DNA from: Carya illinoinensis
Taxonomy: Eukaryota; Streptophyta; Magnoliopsida; Fagales; Juglandaceae
Assembly: GCF_018687715.1 (NCBI RefSeq)
Contig: NC_056752.1
Coordinates: 54,096,653-54,160,652 of the forward strand
Direction of reading: 5' to 3'
DNA: 64,000 bases
The position numbers and the translations under genes were made by a program. A model generated the notes under the pieces. It saw only the letters and a program-made list of their open reading frames with translations, did not search any database and was not told where the DNA came from. Below are positions 1 through 10,674 of this stretch, in pieces. Numbering within the stretch: the stretch's first letter is position 1; the number at the start of each line of letters is the position of its first letter.

Positions 1-621
1 CATTGCTGGTTTAGCATCTATCTACTAGGAAAGCTAAGGCTTTTCCCCGCTTTTTTCTCGATGCGCTTTCGTATATAGCTTTCTTTGAATGGTGCGTTGC
101 TTTGGTTAAAATGTTGCATTGATCAAAGCAGCTTCTTTCCCGTCAAGCCTCAATTTGCATTTTCCGATCTGTATTTTGCTCAAAAAGCAGTACATGAAAC
201 GTCTGTAAATATCCCTTTTTCATATATCCGACTTTATGACTCATGCAAGACTGGGAATCACAGAATTAAATATATACGCCAAATTGATCTCTTCTCTAAA
301 TTCCGCAAGTTTGGTACTTTCGTCGACCCATGATGCATGCATAGTACTTTAGCGGCGCCCTCCGTTTTCATCCTCTACTTTCTCCTCATCGAGGCAATGA
401 ATCGGGGCTTTTTCCTCCAACCAAGACAAAATCCACGTAGATTAAGCACCGCAAGCCTCCCCACCTCATATAATTTCCTTATCAAAACAAAAAAACTGCT
501 GTTTTTTTTTTCTTTTTATGTTTTTAATAATTTGTTTTTCGGCCTTAATGGTCAATGAGCTCGAAGTGTATCCATACAAGGAACTAGAAAAGTATAAGAC
601 TAGAGTATGAACGTCACATGC
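1..621. other. Intergenic, no gene seen
   Basis: AT-rich DNA. Two short open frames (82 and 73 codons) have no recognisable domain and lack plant codon character. I see nothing else here. Confidence 0.6.
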
Positions 622-981
622 AAGTTGATAAAGCATTCGAATTTTTCACCTTATCGGATACCATTACGTACATGAGCAAATTAGCATGAACTCATTACAA
701 GAAAAACGGCATTTTACGATTAATTTATTGTAACAAAAAGATTACTAGCAACTAAAAAATTACAAGCAATTAATTTTAATTGCTAGTAATCTTTTCGTTG
801 CAATAAATTAATCGTAAAAAGTCGTTTTTCTTGTAGTGACTGTTGATCGGAAAAAGTGTCAAAGAACATCTTTGCAAGCTAGGTGGACCTAAAGTACATA
901 GTCTACATCTCTAGCTATCTAGCTTTCGGTCCAATCTACCGAGCATGCATATATCGGGGGAACCACGATATAAAGAAGGGG
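622..981. repeat. Local direct duplication, copy 1
   Basis: This block recurs at about 1121-1502. Both copies share the run beginning AAGTTGATAA, then GCATTCGAATTTT-CACCTTATCG, the ATGAGCAAATTAG stretch, TGTTGATCGGAAAAAGTGTCA, the CTAGGTGGACCTAAAGTACA stretch and GAACCACGATATAAAGAA. Copy 1 is interrupted by a CACTA-type MITE at 693-838. The two copies are clearly homologous but diverged by scattered substitutions. Confidence 0.8.
693..838. mobile_element. CACTA-type MITE with ACT target duplication
   Basis: A 146-bp, almost perfectly palindromic element. The left end reads CATTACAAGAAAAACGGC and the right end is the reverse complement of CACTACAAGAAAAACGAC, the classic CACTA-superfamily terminus. 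A direct 3-bp ACT lies immediately outside both ends (690-692 and 839-841), the target duplication length known for CACTA elements. There is no coding capacity. The long stem (about 65 bp per arm) would fold into one hairpin if transcribed. Confidence 0.85.
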
Positions 982-1120
982 AAAGCTTCCATATATGCCG
1001 CTTATGTTTGATCGCTCTAGTGGACCGTTGGTTAAATTTTTTTAATTTAATAATTAAAAAAATGATTTTAAATGTATTAATATATTTTTTATTTTTTAAA
1101 AATATTTAAATATATTAAAG

Positions 1121-1502
1121 AAGTTGATAACAGCATTCGAATTTTCACCTTATCGAATATTATTACGTATATGAGCAAATTAGTATGAAGGAAAAATATA
1201 GTTGTAAGTATAATTATGTATTAATCTGAGTACCAATATGATATAATTGGTCAAAAAATAGATTTTATTAAAAATAATATTAATTTAAATTTTAAATATG
1301 AATAAATCAGTATTGGTATACAAATTAGTATACTAATGTGTTTGTATGTAGCAAAACTCTAATATGAAATGTTGATCGGAAAAAGTGTCATAGACCTAAT
1401 TGCTAGCTAGGTGGACCTAAAGTACATAGTCTAGATCTCTAGCTAGCTTTCGGTCCGGTCTACCGAGCATGCATATATCAGAGGAACCACGATATAAAGA
1501 AT
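1121..1502. repeat. Local direct duplication, copy 2
   Basis: Second copy of the block at 622-981, interrupted at 1190-1362 by a different MITE. Between the two copies (982-1120) lies an AT-rich stretch resembling one arm of the MITE seen at 35226-35396. Confidence 0.8.
1190..1362 (+). mobile_element. MITE family A, copy 1
   Basis: A 173-bp AT-rich element starting GGAAAAATATAGTTG and ending GCAAAACTCTAA. A direct TATGAA flanks it at 1184-1189 and 1363-1368. Related copies lie at 9363-9511, 10028-10195, 22289-22457 (reverse) and 24319-24416 (reverse, internally deleted). All share the core ATTGGTCAAAAA, GATTTTATT and AATAAATCAGTATTG motifs. The subterminal inverted repeats are imperfect, so the superfamily is not assigned. 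Confidence 0.7.
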
Positions 1503-3758
1503 TTCCAAGTAATTAAGACCTGGAAAATATTCTAGGTCTTGCCCCTGGAGTACTCCACTTTCTCTTCGAATTAATTCTCCCTAGCTAGCTACATTAATTC
1601 GGACAAATATCGAACTATGTATGAAGGAATCGTATCTGAGTAAAGTTAGGCAAATTACATTGCATGCCAAAGGTGTCTAGCTATATATATAGGCCGGTTG
1701 TTGGCACCTCCGGCCACCCATTCTTAGGGCATCCTTATCGGCCGGATCTCTAATATGGGCCGGTTAGTTTGTTATGACAGAAAAAGTGGATTTGATAAAC
1801 AGAATAATTTGGAAAAACACTAATTATTGGAATATCCGGGGATTCCAAACTCACGAGTTACATGATTTAAGGAAACATTAACCTTTTAATTAATTATATA
1901 TTTTCTCGATCGAATGACGGGACACAAAACCCACCAAAAAAGAAGAGATTTTTCAATCTGAATAGGGAAGTACGTATATTAGCTAGCACTAGCTGGGCCG
2001 CTTGGCCACTGGGATTAATTAGATGACGAGTTTCTTTGATCATGACAACTTGAATCATGTGAAGGCATTTAATTGCTGAATCAATTAGGTTCACGACGAG
2101 TTCGTCAAAGTATCTTATTGCAACGTCGACGGTGAAAACAAAGCCATTGAGTGCACCATGTAAAAGGTGTGGGCCAGGTTGCAAGGACAAGAGACGGCTA
2201 CAAATTATGGTAGTTTGAATCCAAGATTTCCAAACCGGCACATGCAACGGCAGTACTACTACTTTGTAACAAAAGTAAGAGAAGAATCTCTTTCATGATC
2301 AGCTTGATCTTCAGATACAGACGAACCAAAATTATATTATCTGGGTGTATACAGAGTCACAGACAATGAGGTAAGAACAAATCATTATAATTGATGCCGC
2401 TGCATGCTGCTCTTAAAACATTACACATGATGGGACCAAATACCGGCCCTTATATTACACGTTTGGCGCCACTAAGGGATCAGAAGCAGGCAAGAAAAAA
2501 TCACCTTTAATTGGTTAGTTTTTGAACGGTACTAGCTAGCCAGCCAGTAATTGTTCGAAAAACATCTGCTTTTCTGCTATGTTTCCAGAACGTATATGAT
2601 TTATAATCGATCCAATCCATTCACGGAAAGCAATTCTACTTTGAAAAACGAAGTTAGGAGTTTGAATCCCCCATTAAAATCAGTGCCCCTTTATGATCAT
2701 TTAGTTCTTTTAGTGATGATCAGTATCAAACTTTAACTAATTAATTACCTGTTCTTCGCGTTTTATCTCCCGCAGACCGTAACCAAGTCGCTGGTAGTAA
2801 TTAATTAATTAGGCTAGGATAAATATTTGGAATGTTAAAAGCCCAAGCTCATAGTTTTATTATTATTAATTTCAATAAAAATAAAGGAATCGTTTTATTC
2901 ATGCATGCTTTCTTTCTTCTCTCACGGCCGATTTTTTTGAAAAGTGTACAAGAATCTTATCGTCATGATGTTCATGTGTTGGATTTTTCTCGATTAAGAC
3001 ATTTTTGGGTTCTTAAGTTTGATTATCGAAAATAGACGAAAAATGAAATCCCATTGATCTATTTGAAAAAAAAAAATGAGAAAAAATAAATTCCAGTAGG
3101 CTTCAAATGTAATCTTATAAATTCTTACATTTTATATAATAATTCCAATATATAGATCGATTTCCTGAATTGTTATCCACTAGACTAGAGCCTTTAATTT
3201 ATTATTATTGCGGGCTGCATGTTCAGGAATATGCATGGATCTCTTGCAATCATGGAAGTTCACTTGTTAAGACAGAAATCTACAAAAGAGCAAATGAAGC
3301 TTTAGGCACCAAACGCATGAGAAGCCAATGAATTCTATATCATGAAGGGTCATCGAAGACATGAAGTGACAAGTTGATTAATGTGGGTGCATTGGAATTA
3401 ATCAAACGGGCCGGCAGTGAAAACAATTTTGAGTGCATTAGTTATCATGCGCGCAGCATGGCGACCTTTTGTCCATTTTAACCAACCTTGTTTGTTTATT
3501 ATTTCAATATGGAATATTCGAACTTAAAAATATTAAATTCACAAACTCTATTCAACTCTTGTATTATTATCATCATCATCACACTCTAATCTTTTCATTT
3601 CCTACTGTTTCTTAGCTATCATTCTCCCACTCTGATTATTCTGCAATTGTTGAAACTCTCTTCTAGACTTCTAGTTATGATTAGGGCGGCCTAGCATTCT
3701 GTTCCCAACTCTTTTCATCCATTCATGTCAATGTTTATGGATGCATATAACCTATTAG
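1503..3758. other. Intergenic, no supported gene
   Basis: About 2.2 kb of AT-rich DNA. The longest frame is 117 codons on the minus strand (1894-2247) with no recognisable domain. No repeat with clear ends was found. Confidence 0.5.
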
Positions 3759-3945
3759 GTGCGGTTTATATAATAGGAAGAAATGAGATAAGATGATTTT
3801 AGATAAAAATTAAAAGTTAATTAAAATATTGTTATAATATTATTTTTATTTTAAGATTTAAAAAAATTGAATTGTTTATTATATTTTATATAAAAATTTA
3901 AAATAATTATAGTAATAAGATGAAACAGTTTAAACGGGACCTTAT
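3759..3945. mobile_element. MITE family B, copy 1
   Basis: AT-rich element with a GAGATAAGATGA-type left arm and a right arm ending AGATGAAACAGTTTAAACG. Related copies lie at about 9745-9920, 23928-24128 and 43545-43712. They share ATCTCATCTCA-like termini and the central AAAAAAATTGAATTGTTTATT-like block in one orientation or the other. The exact ends and target duplication are not resolved. Confidence 0.6.
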
Positions 3946-4550
3946 TGTTTCACTAAATAATTCAAACAAGTAGACTCACTCAATATTGCAGTAGTCACAA
4001 GTACACAATACCAGCAAATAATATAGAAGAAATGCTTTAATTACAAATAGATTCTATAAAAATAAACTTACCAATTGACATAACTTGATATGATATGTTA
4101 AATTATTAAACTATTTTCATTGTAAATTAAATCTAATGTATTTTATGAAACTATATCAATTTATAAATTTATTTTTATAATATTTGTAGTGGCTGTAGCA
4201 ATTTTTATAATTATCTTAATATGTTTTCCCTTGACCCAAAGAAGCTTTAACTACTGCCTGCAATCTTCAACATAGGAATCCATCCATCTAAGATTCTAAA
4301 CCCTCAAATCTATTTCTCACCAAGTCATAAAAATAGCTCTTACGACTGGCCGTGACCGATAATTCATTCTCTTTTTTTTTTTTTTTTGTAATATTTAAAA
4401 AAAATACATAAATTCATTAATACTAACATTTTTTAAAATTTTCAAAAAATAAAAAAATAAAATGAGCAAAAGTAACATTTTATAAATTAAAAAAAGTATT
4501 TGAGAGCATTGATTCTTTGTACAAAATTAAATATATCTCAAGCAATTTTT

Positions 4551-4663
4551 AAAGGTGATGTTTCGGGAGACATTCAGGCTATCAATAGCAAGGAAGGGAC
4601 GTGGGAGTGGAGTAGTCAGCTAGTTGAAGATATCATAGAGTTGTTAGTAAATAGATCTTTGTG
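4551..4663 (+). pseudogene. RNase H-like domain remnant
   Basis: One frame reads KGDVSGDIQAINSKEGTW and continues EWSSQLVEDIIELL before a stop. This resembles the middle of the plant RNase H-like domain (RVT_3 type, EGD...QAIN...W...LVEDI) carried by LINE-derived genes. Only about 37 codons are recognisable. The usual catalytic Asp context is degraded and there is no upstream coding sequence, so this is a relic fragment. The assignment is by motif appearance only. Confidence 0.45.
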
Positions 4664-5419
4664 AAGAATTCAACATATATAAAAGAGTAATAAGTTTGGA
4701 TAAAAGACAGTCCAAAGGCTTTTTTAATTTCTTTTAACAAGATAAGAATTGTATTGAAAACCGTTTGATGAATAAAGGAGGTAATGTTTTGATTTCAAAA
4801 GAAAAAAAAAAAGGGTATTTGTGTTCACACGCGCGGAGATTGTCGGAACAAGAACGCGCGCATCCTTGAGGCAAGGAATCTCGCTCGTAGGCAAAGGCAA
4901 ATAGGTATTGTTTTGTTCAGGTGAAGTGAAGAAAGAAAGAGAAGGGGCTGCAGCCATTTTAGGAAAAGTACCATGCCTGACTTTTCGGTTAATGATAAAT
5001 ATATGGTTCCACTCCACCTAAAATGATTATCTAGCAAGGTAAGAATGTGAGTGACTGAAAGTGTGTCCTTCCAAACTTCCATCTGAAGGGGAGAGAATTT
5101 GGGATACCGGAAAACAATTCCTCCTTCCTCAACTTCCATCACCTCCATAATCACGGCCAAATCTCCTGTATCTTCTTTTCTTCCCCTTCAAATAAACGGA
5201 ACCCCATTCAAAACCCTGAGCAGAGGAGAAAAGTATCCGCATTTTGCATTATTAAGAAATCAATCATTATTATATTCTTGCTTATTATATAAATACATCA
5301 CATTTTGTAAAATTTTCAGCTTCCTGAGTTTGTAATTGGATGCTGCTGCGCATAATGCATTCAAGAGGCTCAAAGAATCTTAAGTTACATAAGCTAAGAT
5401 AAAAATAAAAATCCCACGG
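4664..5419. other. Intergenic upstream of pectate lyase
   Basis: No gene recognised. Overlapping short frames on both strands at 4724-5335 look accidental. This stretch would contain the distal promoter of the pectate lyase gene. Confidence 0.5.
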
Positions 5420-5427
5420 TATATATC
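5420..5427 (+). promoter_or_regulatory. Candidate TATA box of pectate lyase
   Basis: TATATATC lies 33 bp upstream of the ATG at 5461, so it would give a very short 5' leader. A start site further upstream is also possible. Confidence 0.4.
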
Positions 5428-5460
5428 CCCAGATTGTAAATTATTATTCTTCGTTCGAGG

Positions 5461-8400
5461 ATGCTGCTTCTTACCACCTGCATTCTCTTAATATGTTCTC
5501 TCTCCACCTCTCTGTCCTTCCTCGCCAACGCGACACCCAATCTGACGCTCCCTCACCAACACCCCGATCCTGAAGCTGTTGTCCAAGAAGTCCAAAGGTA
5601 AACTCACCCCAACCCTGTGTTTACATTCCGGAGATGGCATCACTTTCTAAGATTTTAGCCTCAAACATTAAATTCCCCGTTTAGGATTTCCCAATTGTTG
5701 AACCCAAAAAAAAAAAAAAATCCCATCTTCAGTCGTTAGAGAATTTGTTTTTACTTTTATTTTCATCCATTTTATTCAGAACAAACAGAGCCCCCATCGG
5801 AGGTTCCCTCATTTTCTTCACTTTCCCCTGCATTTCTCAAGAAGCAGACAGAGTACTCCTTTCCAACCATCTCACCCTTCCTCTTTTCTTTGCAGGCGCG
5901 TCAATGCCTCTCTCTCGCAGAGACAAATGCTCTCTCTCCAAGCAAAGGACCAAAATTCCGCATGCCTCACCGGAAATCCCATCGACGATTGCTGGCGCTG
6001 CGACGCTGACTGGCAGAACAACCGCCAAAGGCTCGCCGACTGCGCCATCGGGTTCGGTCACAACGCCCTCGGTGGTAAAGGTGGTCAGTTCTACGTCGTA
6101 ACTGACTCGTCCGACAGCGACCCAGCAAATCCGGTCCCGGGTACCCTCCGCCACGCCGTGATCCAAGAAGAACCCCTCTGGTAAAGTTAAATTAAAATGT
6201 AGTTCAAACATATTTCACCATGCAGCTCATGAAAGACAAGCTAATGCGTCGACAGGATTATATTCGCGGCGGACATGGGCATAAAACTGAAGCACGAGCT
6301 GATCTTCAACAGCTACAAGACCATCGACGGTCGAGGCGTGAACGTCCACATTGTGGGCAACGGGTGCATCACACTGCAGTACGTGTCCAACGTCATCATC
6401 CACAACGTCCACATCCACCACTGCAAGCCGTCGGGGAACGCCAAGATACGGTCGTCACCGACGCAAGCCGGATGGAGGGGAAGATCTGACGGCGACGGAA
6501 TCTCCATCTTCAGTGCGCGACAGATATGGATAGACCACTGCTCCTTGTCTTACTGCACGGACGGATTGATCGACGCCATAATGGGGTCCACGGGGATCAC
6601 CATATCCAACAGTTACTTCTCGCATCACGACGAGGTGATGCTGCTGGGTCACAACGATCGTTACGCCTTGGACTCGGGCATGCAGGTAACGATAGCTTTC
6701 AATCACTTCGGTGAGGCACTGGTGCAGCGCATGCCACGGTGCAGACGCGGGTATATACACGTGGTTAACAACGATTTCACGCAGTGGGAGATGTACGCCA
6801 TCGGCGGTAGCGCGAACCCGACCATTAATAGTCAGGGTAATCGTTACACAGCACCGGGGGACCCAAACGCAAAGGAGGTAACTTTTTTTTTAGTTGTATG
6901 CGGTACTCTTTTTCATATCTTTGTTTGCTTATGATTGCTTAATTATGTTTGCGAAGACCCCACTTTAGTGATCTCTTTTAAGCCCATCTGTCTCTCTGTA
7001 TCTGAAATGTGTAACACGTTATCCCACTTTAAGCGGCGGCGCGTCTGTATTACTCGCTACGGATTGTGATTTGAAGCAGGTTTAATTAGATTGAGGTTTA
7101 CCGTTTATGACGGGGGTATGTGTTGAAATTCAGATGTAAATAAAATATGGTTGACAGGTGACAAAGCGGGTGGAGACGGACGAGAGGGAGTGGACGGACT
7201 GGAACTGGAGGACGGAGGGGGACATAATGGTAAATGGAGCATTCTTTGTGCCGTCGGGGGCGGGAGCAAGCTTCCAATACGCCAAGGCCTCAAGTGTGGA
7301 GCCGAAGGCCGCTGGGCTAATTGATCAGCTCACCATGAACGCCGGCGTCTTTGGTGGGCCCAGGTACTATTATCCTTTATCCGGACCCATTACTCCTCTC
7401 CATGACACTCTCAGTCTGTCTCTCTGTGTTTACCTTTTGCTCTGTTTCTCTTATATCTCAAAATAAAAATAAACAATAAAAACTGAAGTGAAGCAACCAT
7501 CACAATTTGGGGGTGGCTACTAGCTATTTTTATGTCAAGTTGCACTGTTTTGGAGCTATTTTTTTCCCTGGGCTTTGCACCGACAACATGGGTAAACTCT
7601 TTCGCTAAACATGAATTGAATGCAATAAAAAAAGAGGGCGGAAAGTGCAATATGAAAAAGGCCATTTTCCACAAGGGACTTGACCATACATCCTTCTAGT
7701 TGGTTCATTTTTTTTCAGATTCTCCCTTTTTATCTTTGCCGGCTGCATGAATGGCACAAATACACCCAACTCTTTCTTATATTATTAGAATATATAATTT
7801 CGTTTGAATAGCTACCCAGAATTACAGCCAAAACTGCTACGGATTTCGATATTATAACAAAAAACTGTACCGGTTACATAAAAATTTTTATGGACAAGCA
7901 TAGATACGAGATTTGTATAATTTAATGTTACTTTCCGGATGGGAGCGGTGATCGGTTAAACGAATTATTATGTGTAAAGTAGAGAAAATGTTGTAGTATT
8001 AATTATTTGGACTTTTGGAGCCCACTTGTCTGATTTGATATAAAATAATTCACGGACAACCAAGTAGATTATGTATCATATCAAAAATGGGGTCTTTTCC
8101 CATGACTTTTTGTAATAGTTGTATCCTATCCTTTTCCCACCTTGATGTATCATCCAGGGAAGTTCATGATGAGTAGCTACCTAGCATTCGCGCCTCTCAT
8201 ATTGAAGGAAACTAACTCATCAGTCTTTTTTTTTTTTTTAAGTTTTTAACTGATAATCTGATCTTTAGCCACTAGCTAGGTAACTAATTGGTCTCGTAGT
8301 ACTCATCAAGTCGTGTGCTAGCTAGAACTACTTCATCATCAAGTATCAAGTCTTGACAAAAAAGGATATATCTTTATAACATACATGCATGCATGCATAG

Positions 8401-8978
8401 GTATATCATATGTATTAATGTATATATGATCTAGTCGGCATGACAAAGGGCTAGCTCGATCGTACTTGTTTTGATTGATACTAATAATTGAATGCCTAGT
8501 ATTAATGTAAGTTTATCTTCACTCATGATTTGATCATGAATGATCAGTAGCTTCATATTATAAAATTATTTATTGACGGCCACCCATATCTATTCATGCA
8601 GTTCTGATTGTTATAACTTCTTGTTTGTGATCGATCACTCATTTTTCCAATATTTAAGTTTACGATTATGATGGGTTGTTTGAATATCAAAGATTGCATA
8701 TATGATGCGTCCCTACAATATTAAAAATGCTATCTATATATTGCAGGGAGGGCAGCGACACACCGTCGACATCAACTCCAGGATTCAATACTGGTGGCAC
8801 CACATACAGTGACAATAATAGGGGGTCCGGTGGGGGTGGTGACTTCTTTGGAATGATATTCGGGAGCGCAGCAGCACCACCACCGCCCACGTTATCCTCA
8901 ACTACTTCAATCCTTTTGTCCCTTTTAATTATTATTTTAATTTCGTACACTACCACCAATCGCCATCTCCTATTATAA
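5461..8978 (+). CDS. Pectate lyase (PL1), GPI-anchor-like tail
   Basis: Secreted pectate lyase that would cleave de-esterified homogalacturonan by Ca2+-dependent beta-elimination in the cell wall. Five exons: 5461-5597, 5896-6180, 6256-6877, 7158-7363 and 8747-8978, all with GT-AG boundaries and intact frame, giving 493 aa. Residues 1 to about 24 form a signal peptide. The PL1 parallel beta-helix follows, with Ca-site acidic motifs ([28 protein letters not shown]) and the catalytic-arginine block [11 protein letters not shown]. The last exon is unusual: after FGGPR it encodes a Ser/Thr/Gly-rich linker, a proline run and a hydrophobic C terminus ([12 protein letters not shown]), the layout of a GPI-anchor signal. 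Among plant pectate lyase-like proteins, a GPI-type tail is known for the PMR6 (powdery mildew resistance 6) group. Membership of that group is an inference. Intron 4 is long (1.38 kb). No defect seen. Confidence 0.9.
7364..8746 (+). other. Long fourth intron of pectate lyase
   Basis: 1,383-bp AT-rich intron between the helix-coding exons and the tail-coding last exon, with GTACT donor and TTGCAG acceptor. It contains a CATG microsatellite near 8385-8400 and a poly-T run near 8225. No gene or transposon with clear ends is seen inside. Confidence 0.75.
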
Positions 8979-9362
8979 TTATAAAAGTTTTAAGGGCGCA
9001 AAATATCATATGTGAATATATATATATATATAAATAGGTTAATCTCGTAATTAGATAAAGTCAGATCGAAGAAATTAAAAGAAAGAAAGTTTCCCCCATC
9101 AATTTGACTTCTTGCTCCCATTCATATTATTATTCATATAAATAGCATAAACGAATCGACCGATAAAGTATTGTAAAAATTGAACTAAAATGTTTTTTTT
9201 TTTTTTTTTTTTTTTATCTTTTAATTTTAAGGTATACTGTACCGTTAGTTTTGAATTTACATAAAATACGTTTTAGACAAATTTTTCTTTTTTTTTTCTT
9301 CTCTATATATATATAATGAAATTTGCTAAGGGACAAAGTAGACCCAATGCATATAAGAAGAA
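8979..9362. other. 3' flank of pectate lyase
   Basis: AT-rich flank with a TA microsatellite (about 9017-9034) and a poly-T tract of about 25 bases near 9191-9215. No gene. Confidence 0.6.
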
Positions 9363-9511
9363 GGAAAAATATAGTTACAAGCACAATTATATATTAATTT
9401 GTGCATCAATGTGATGTGATTGGTCAAAAAGTAAATTTTATTGAAAATAGTGTTAATTTAAATTTTAAGTACGAATAAATCAGTATTGATATGCATAATT
9501 ATACTTGTAAA
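9363..9511 (+). mobile_element. MITE family A, copy 2
   Basis: Begins GGAAAAATATAGTTACAAG and carries the ATTGGTCAAAAAGTAAATTT and AATAAATCAGTATTG core. The right end is truncated at a poly-A tract. Confidence 0.65.
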
Positions 9512-9744
9512 AAAAAAAAAAAAACAAAAATCTGTTCGGGATGGGATATGGGTGGATGAGGTGGCATTTCGGACGCCACGTCAACTTCAAATAAAGCTGC
9601 CCCCTTTGTTCTCTAATCAACAACTTTTTTCTATCTTTTGTCGGTGGTTTCATAGTACTAATAGTGGATTTAACATCGCCTGTCTCCATGGCGGAGAAAA
9701 TTGCCAAACCGTCCAATAATAAGGGTTTCATGATTAAAAGTGGG

Positions 9745-9920
9745 TTCTTTGGATAATAAGTTGAATTGAGATAAAAGTTAAAATTTGAATAAAATATTAT
9801 TTTTTAATATTATTATTATTTTAATATTTAAAAAAATTAAATTATTTATTATATTTTGTGTTAAAATTTAAGAAAATTATAATAATTAGATGAAATAAAT
9901 TGAAATAAATTTAATATCCA
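9745..9920. mobile_element. MITE family B, copy 2
   Basis: Shares with the copy at 3759 the block from GAGATAAAAGTTAAAATTTG through TTAAATTATTTATTATATTT to AGATGAAATAAATTG. The ends are imprecise. Confidence 0.55.
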
Positions 9921-10027
9921 AATATATGGTTCCCACAATAATAGAATCTAAAATGATTTCTAACATCCTAGATTATGACCTCTCTCCCACTTTTTGTCCT
10001 TTCATTATCTATCCATATTTGTAAAAG

Positions 10028-10195
10028 GAAAAATATAATTGCAAGCATAATTGTGCACTAATCTGTAAGTCAATATGATGTGATTGGTCAAAAAGTAGAT
10101 TTTATTAAAAATAGTGTTAATTTAACTTTTAAATATGAATAAATCAGTATTGGTATACAGATTAGTACAAGACTGTACTTATATATAACAAAACT
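10028..10195 (+). mobile_element. MITE family A, copy 3
   Basis: The fullest match to copy 1: GGAAAAATATAATTGCAAGC at the left, the ATTGGTCAAAAAGTAGATTT core, AATAAATCAGTATTGGTATA, and a right end near ATAACAAAACT. Confidence 0.7.
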
Positions 10196-10317
10196 GTTCT
10201 GTTGTAGAAATTAAGGTGCATCATAATTAAATGACCATTCACCTTAAACGTGAAAACAGGTAATCTTAGAAAGATTGACACTAATATTAAATATGTCATA
10301 TGTGGTTGTAAGCAGTG

Positions 10318-10674
10318 GCTCTTTTGGTGAAGCTATGGCAGCAAAACTTGCAATTGAAGAAGCTGCCTTCAGGAAGATCCCCAGCATTACCATTGAAGGC
10401 GACAGTCAAATAATCATAGATGTCCTTCTGATTCCATCCTCCTCACCGGACTAGTCCATCTTCAATGTACTTAATGATATAAGCTACTTGTTGCAGTCTT
10501 TCCAGAACTTGTCTCCTATCAAAATTCATCGTCACCAAAATCAATAGGCGCATAATATGGTGCAATAGGCCGCTACAAATGAGTTGTTTGGCAGCATACC
10601 CCTTATAAAACTATCTCAATGTCTTCTAGATTTCCATAGTAGAAAAGACCCACCTATTTTGTAATGTTCTGTAT
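10318..10674 (+). pseudogene. RNase H-like (RVT_3) domain pseudogene
   Basis: One frame reads EAMAAKLAIEEAAFRKIP and then ITIEGDSQIIIDVLL, followed by a helix-rich stretch, IKIHRHQNR, AHNMVQ and ATNELFG. This matches the plant RNase H-like domain found in LINE-derived proteins, with the conserved Glu (EA-AAK), the Asp of EGDS and the C-terminal R-N-A-H block. The frame is interrupted by three TAG codons; at least two sit where the family usually has Trp, consistent with TGG to TAG decay. No upstream reverse transcriptase is visible, so this is an isolated relic. Confidence 0.65.

Noticed and set aside
1894..2247. 117-codon minus-strand ORF
   Set aside because: No recognisable domain, no promoter context, and composition like the surrounding intergenic DNA.
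4724..5335. Overlapping 97-, 111- and 78-codon ORFs upstream of the pectate lyase
   Set aside because: Mutually overlapping on both strands with no domain; probably chance.
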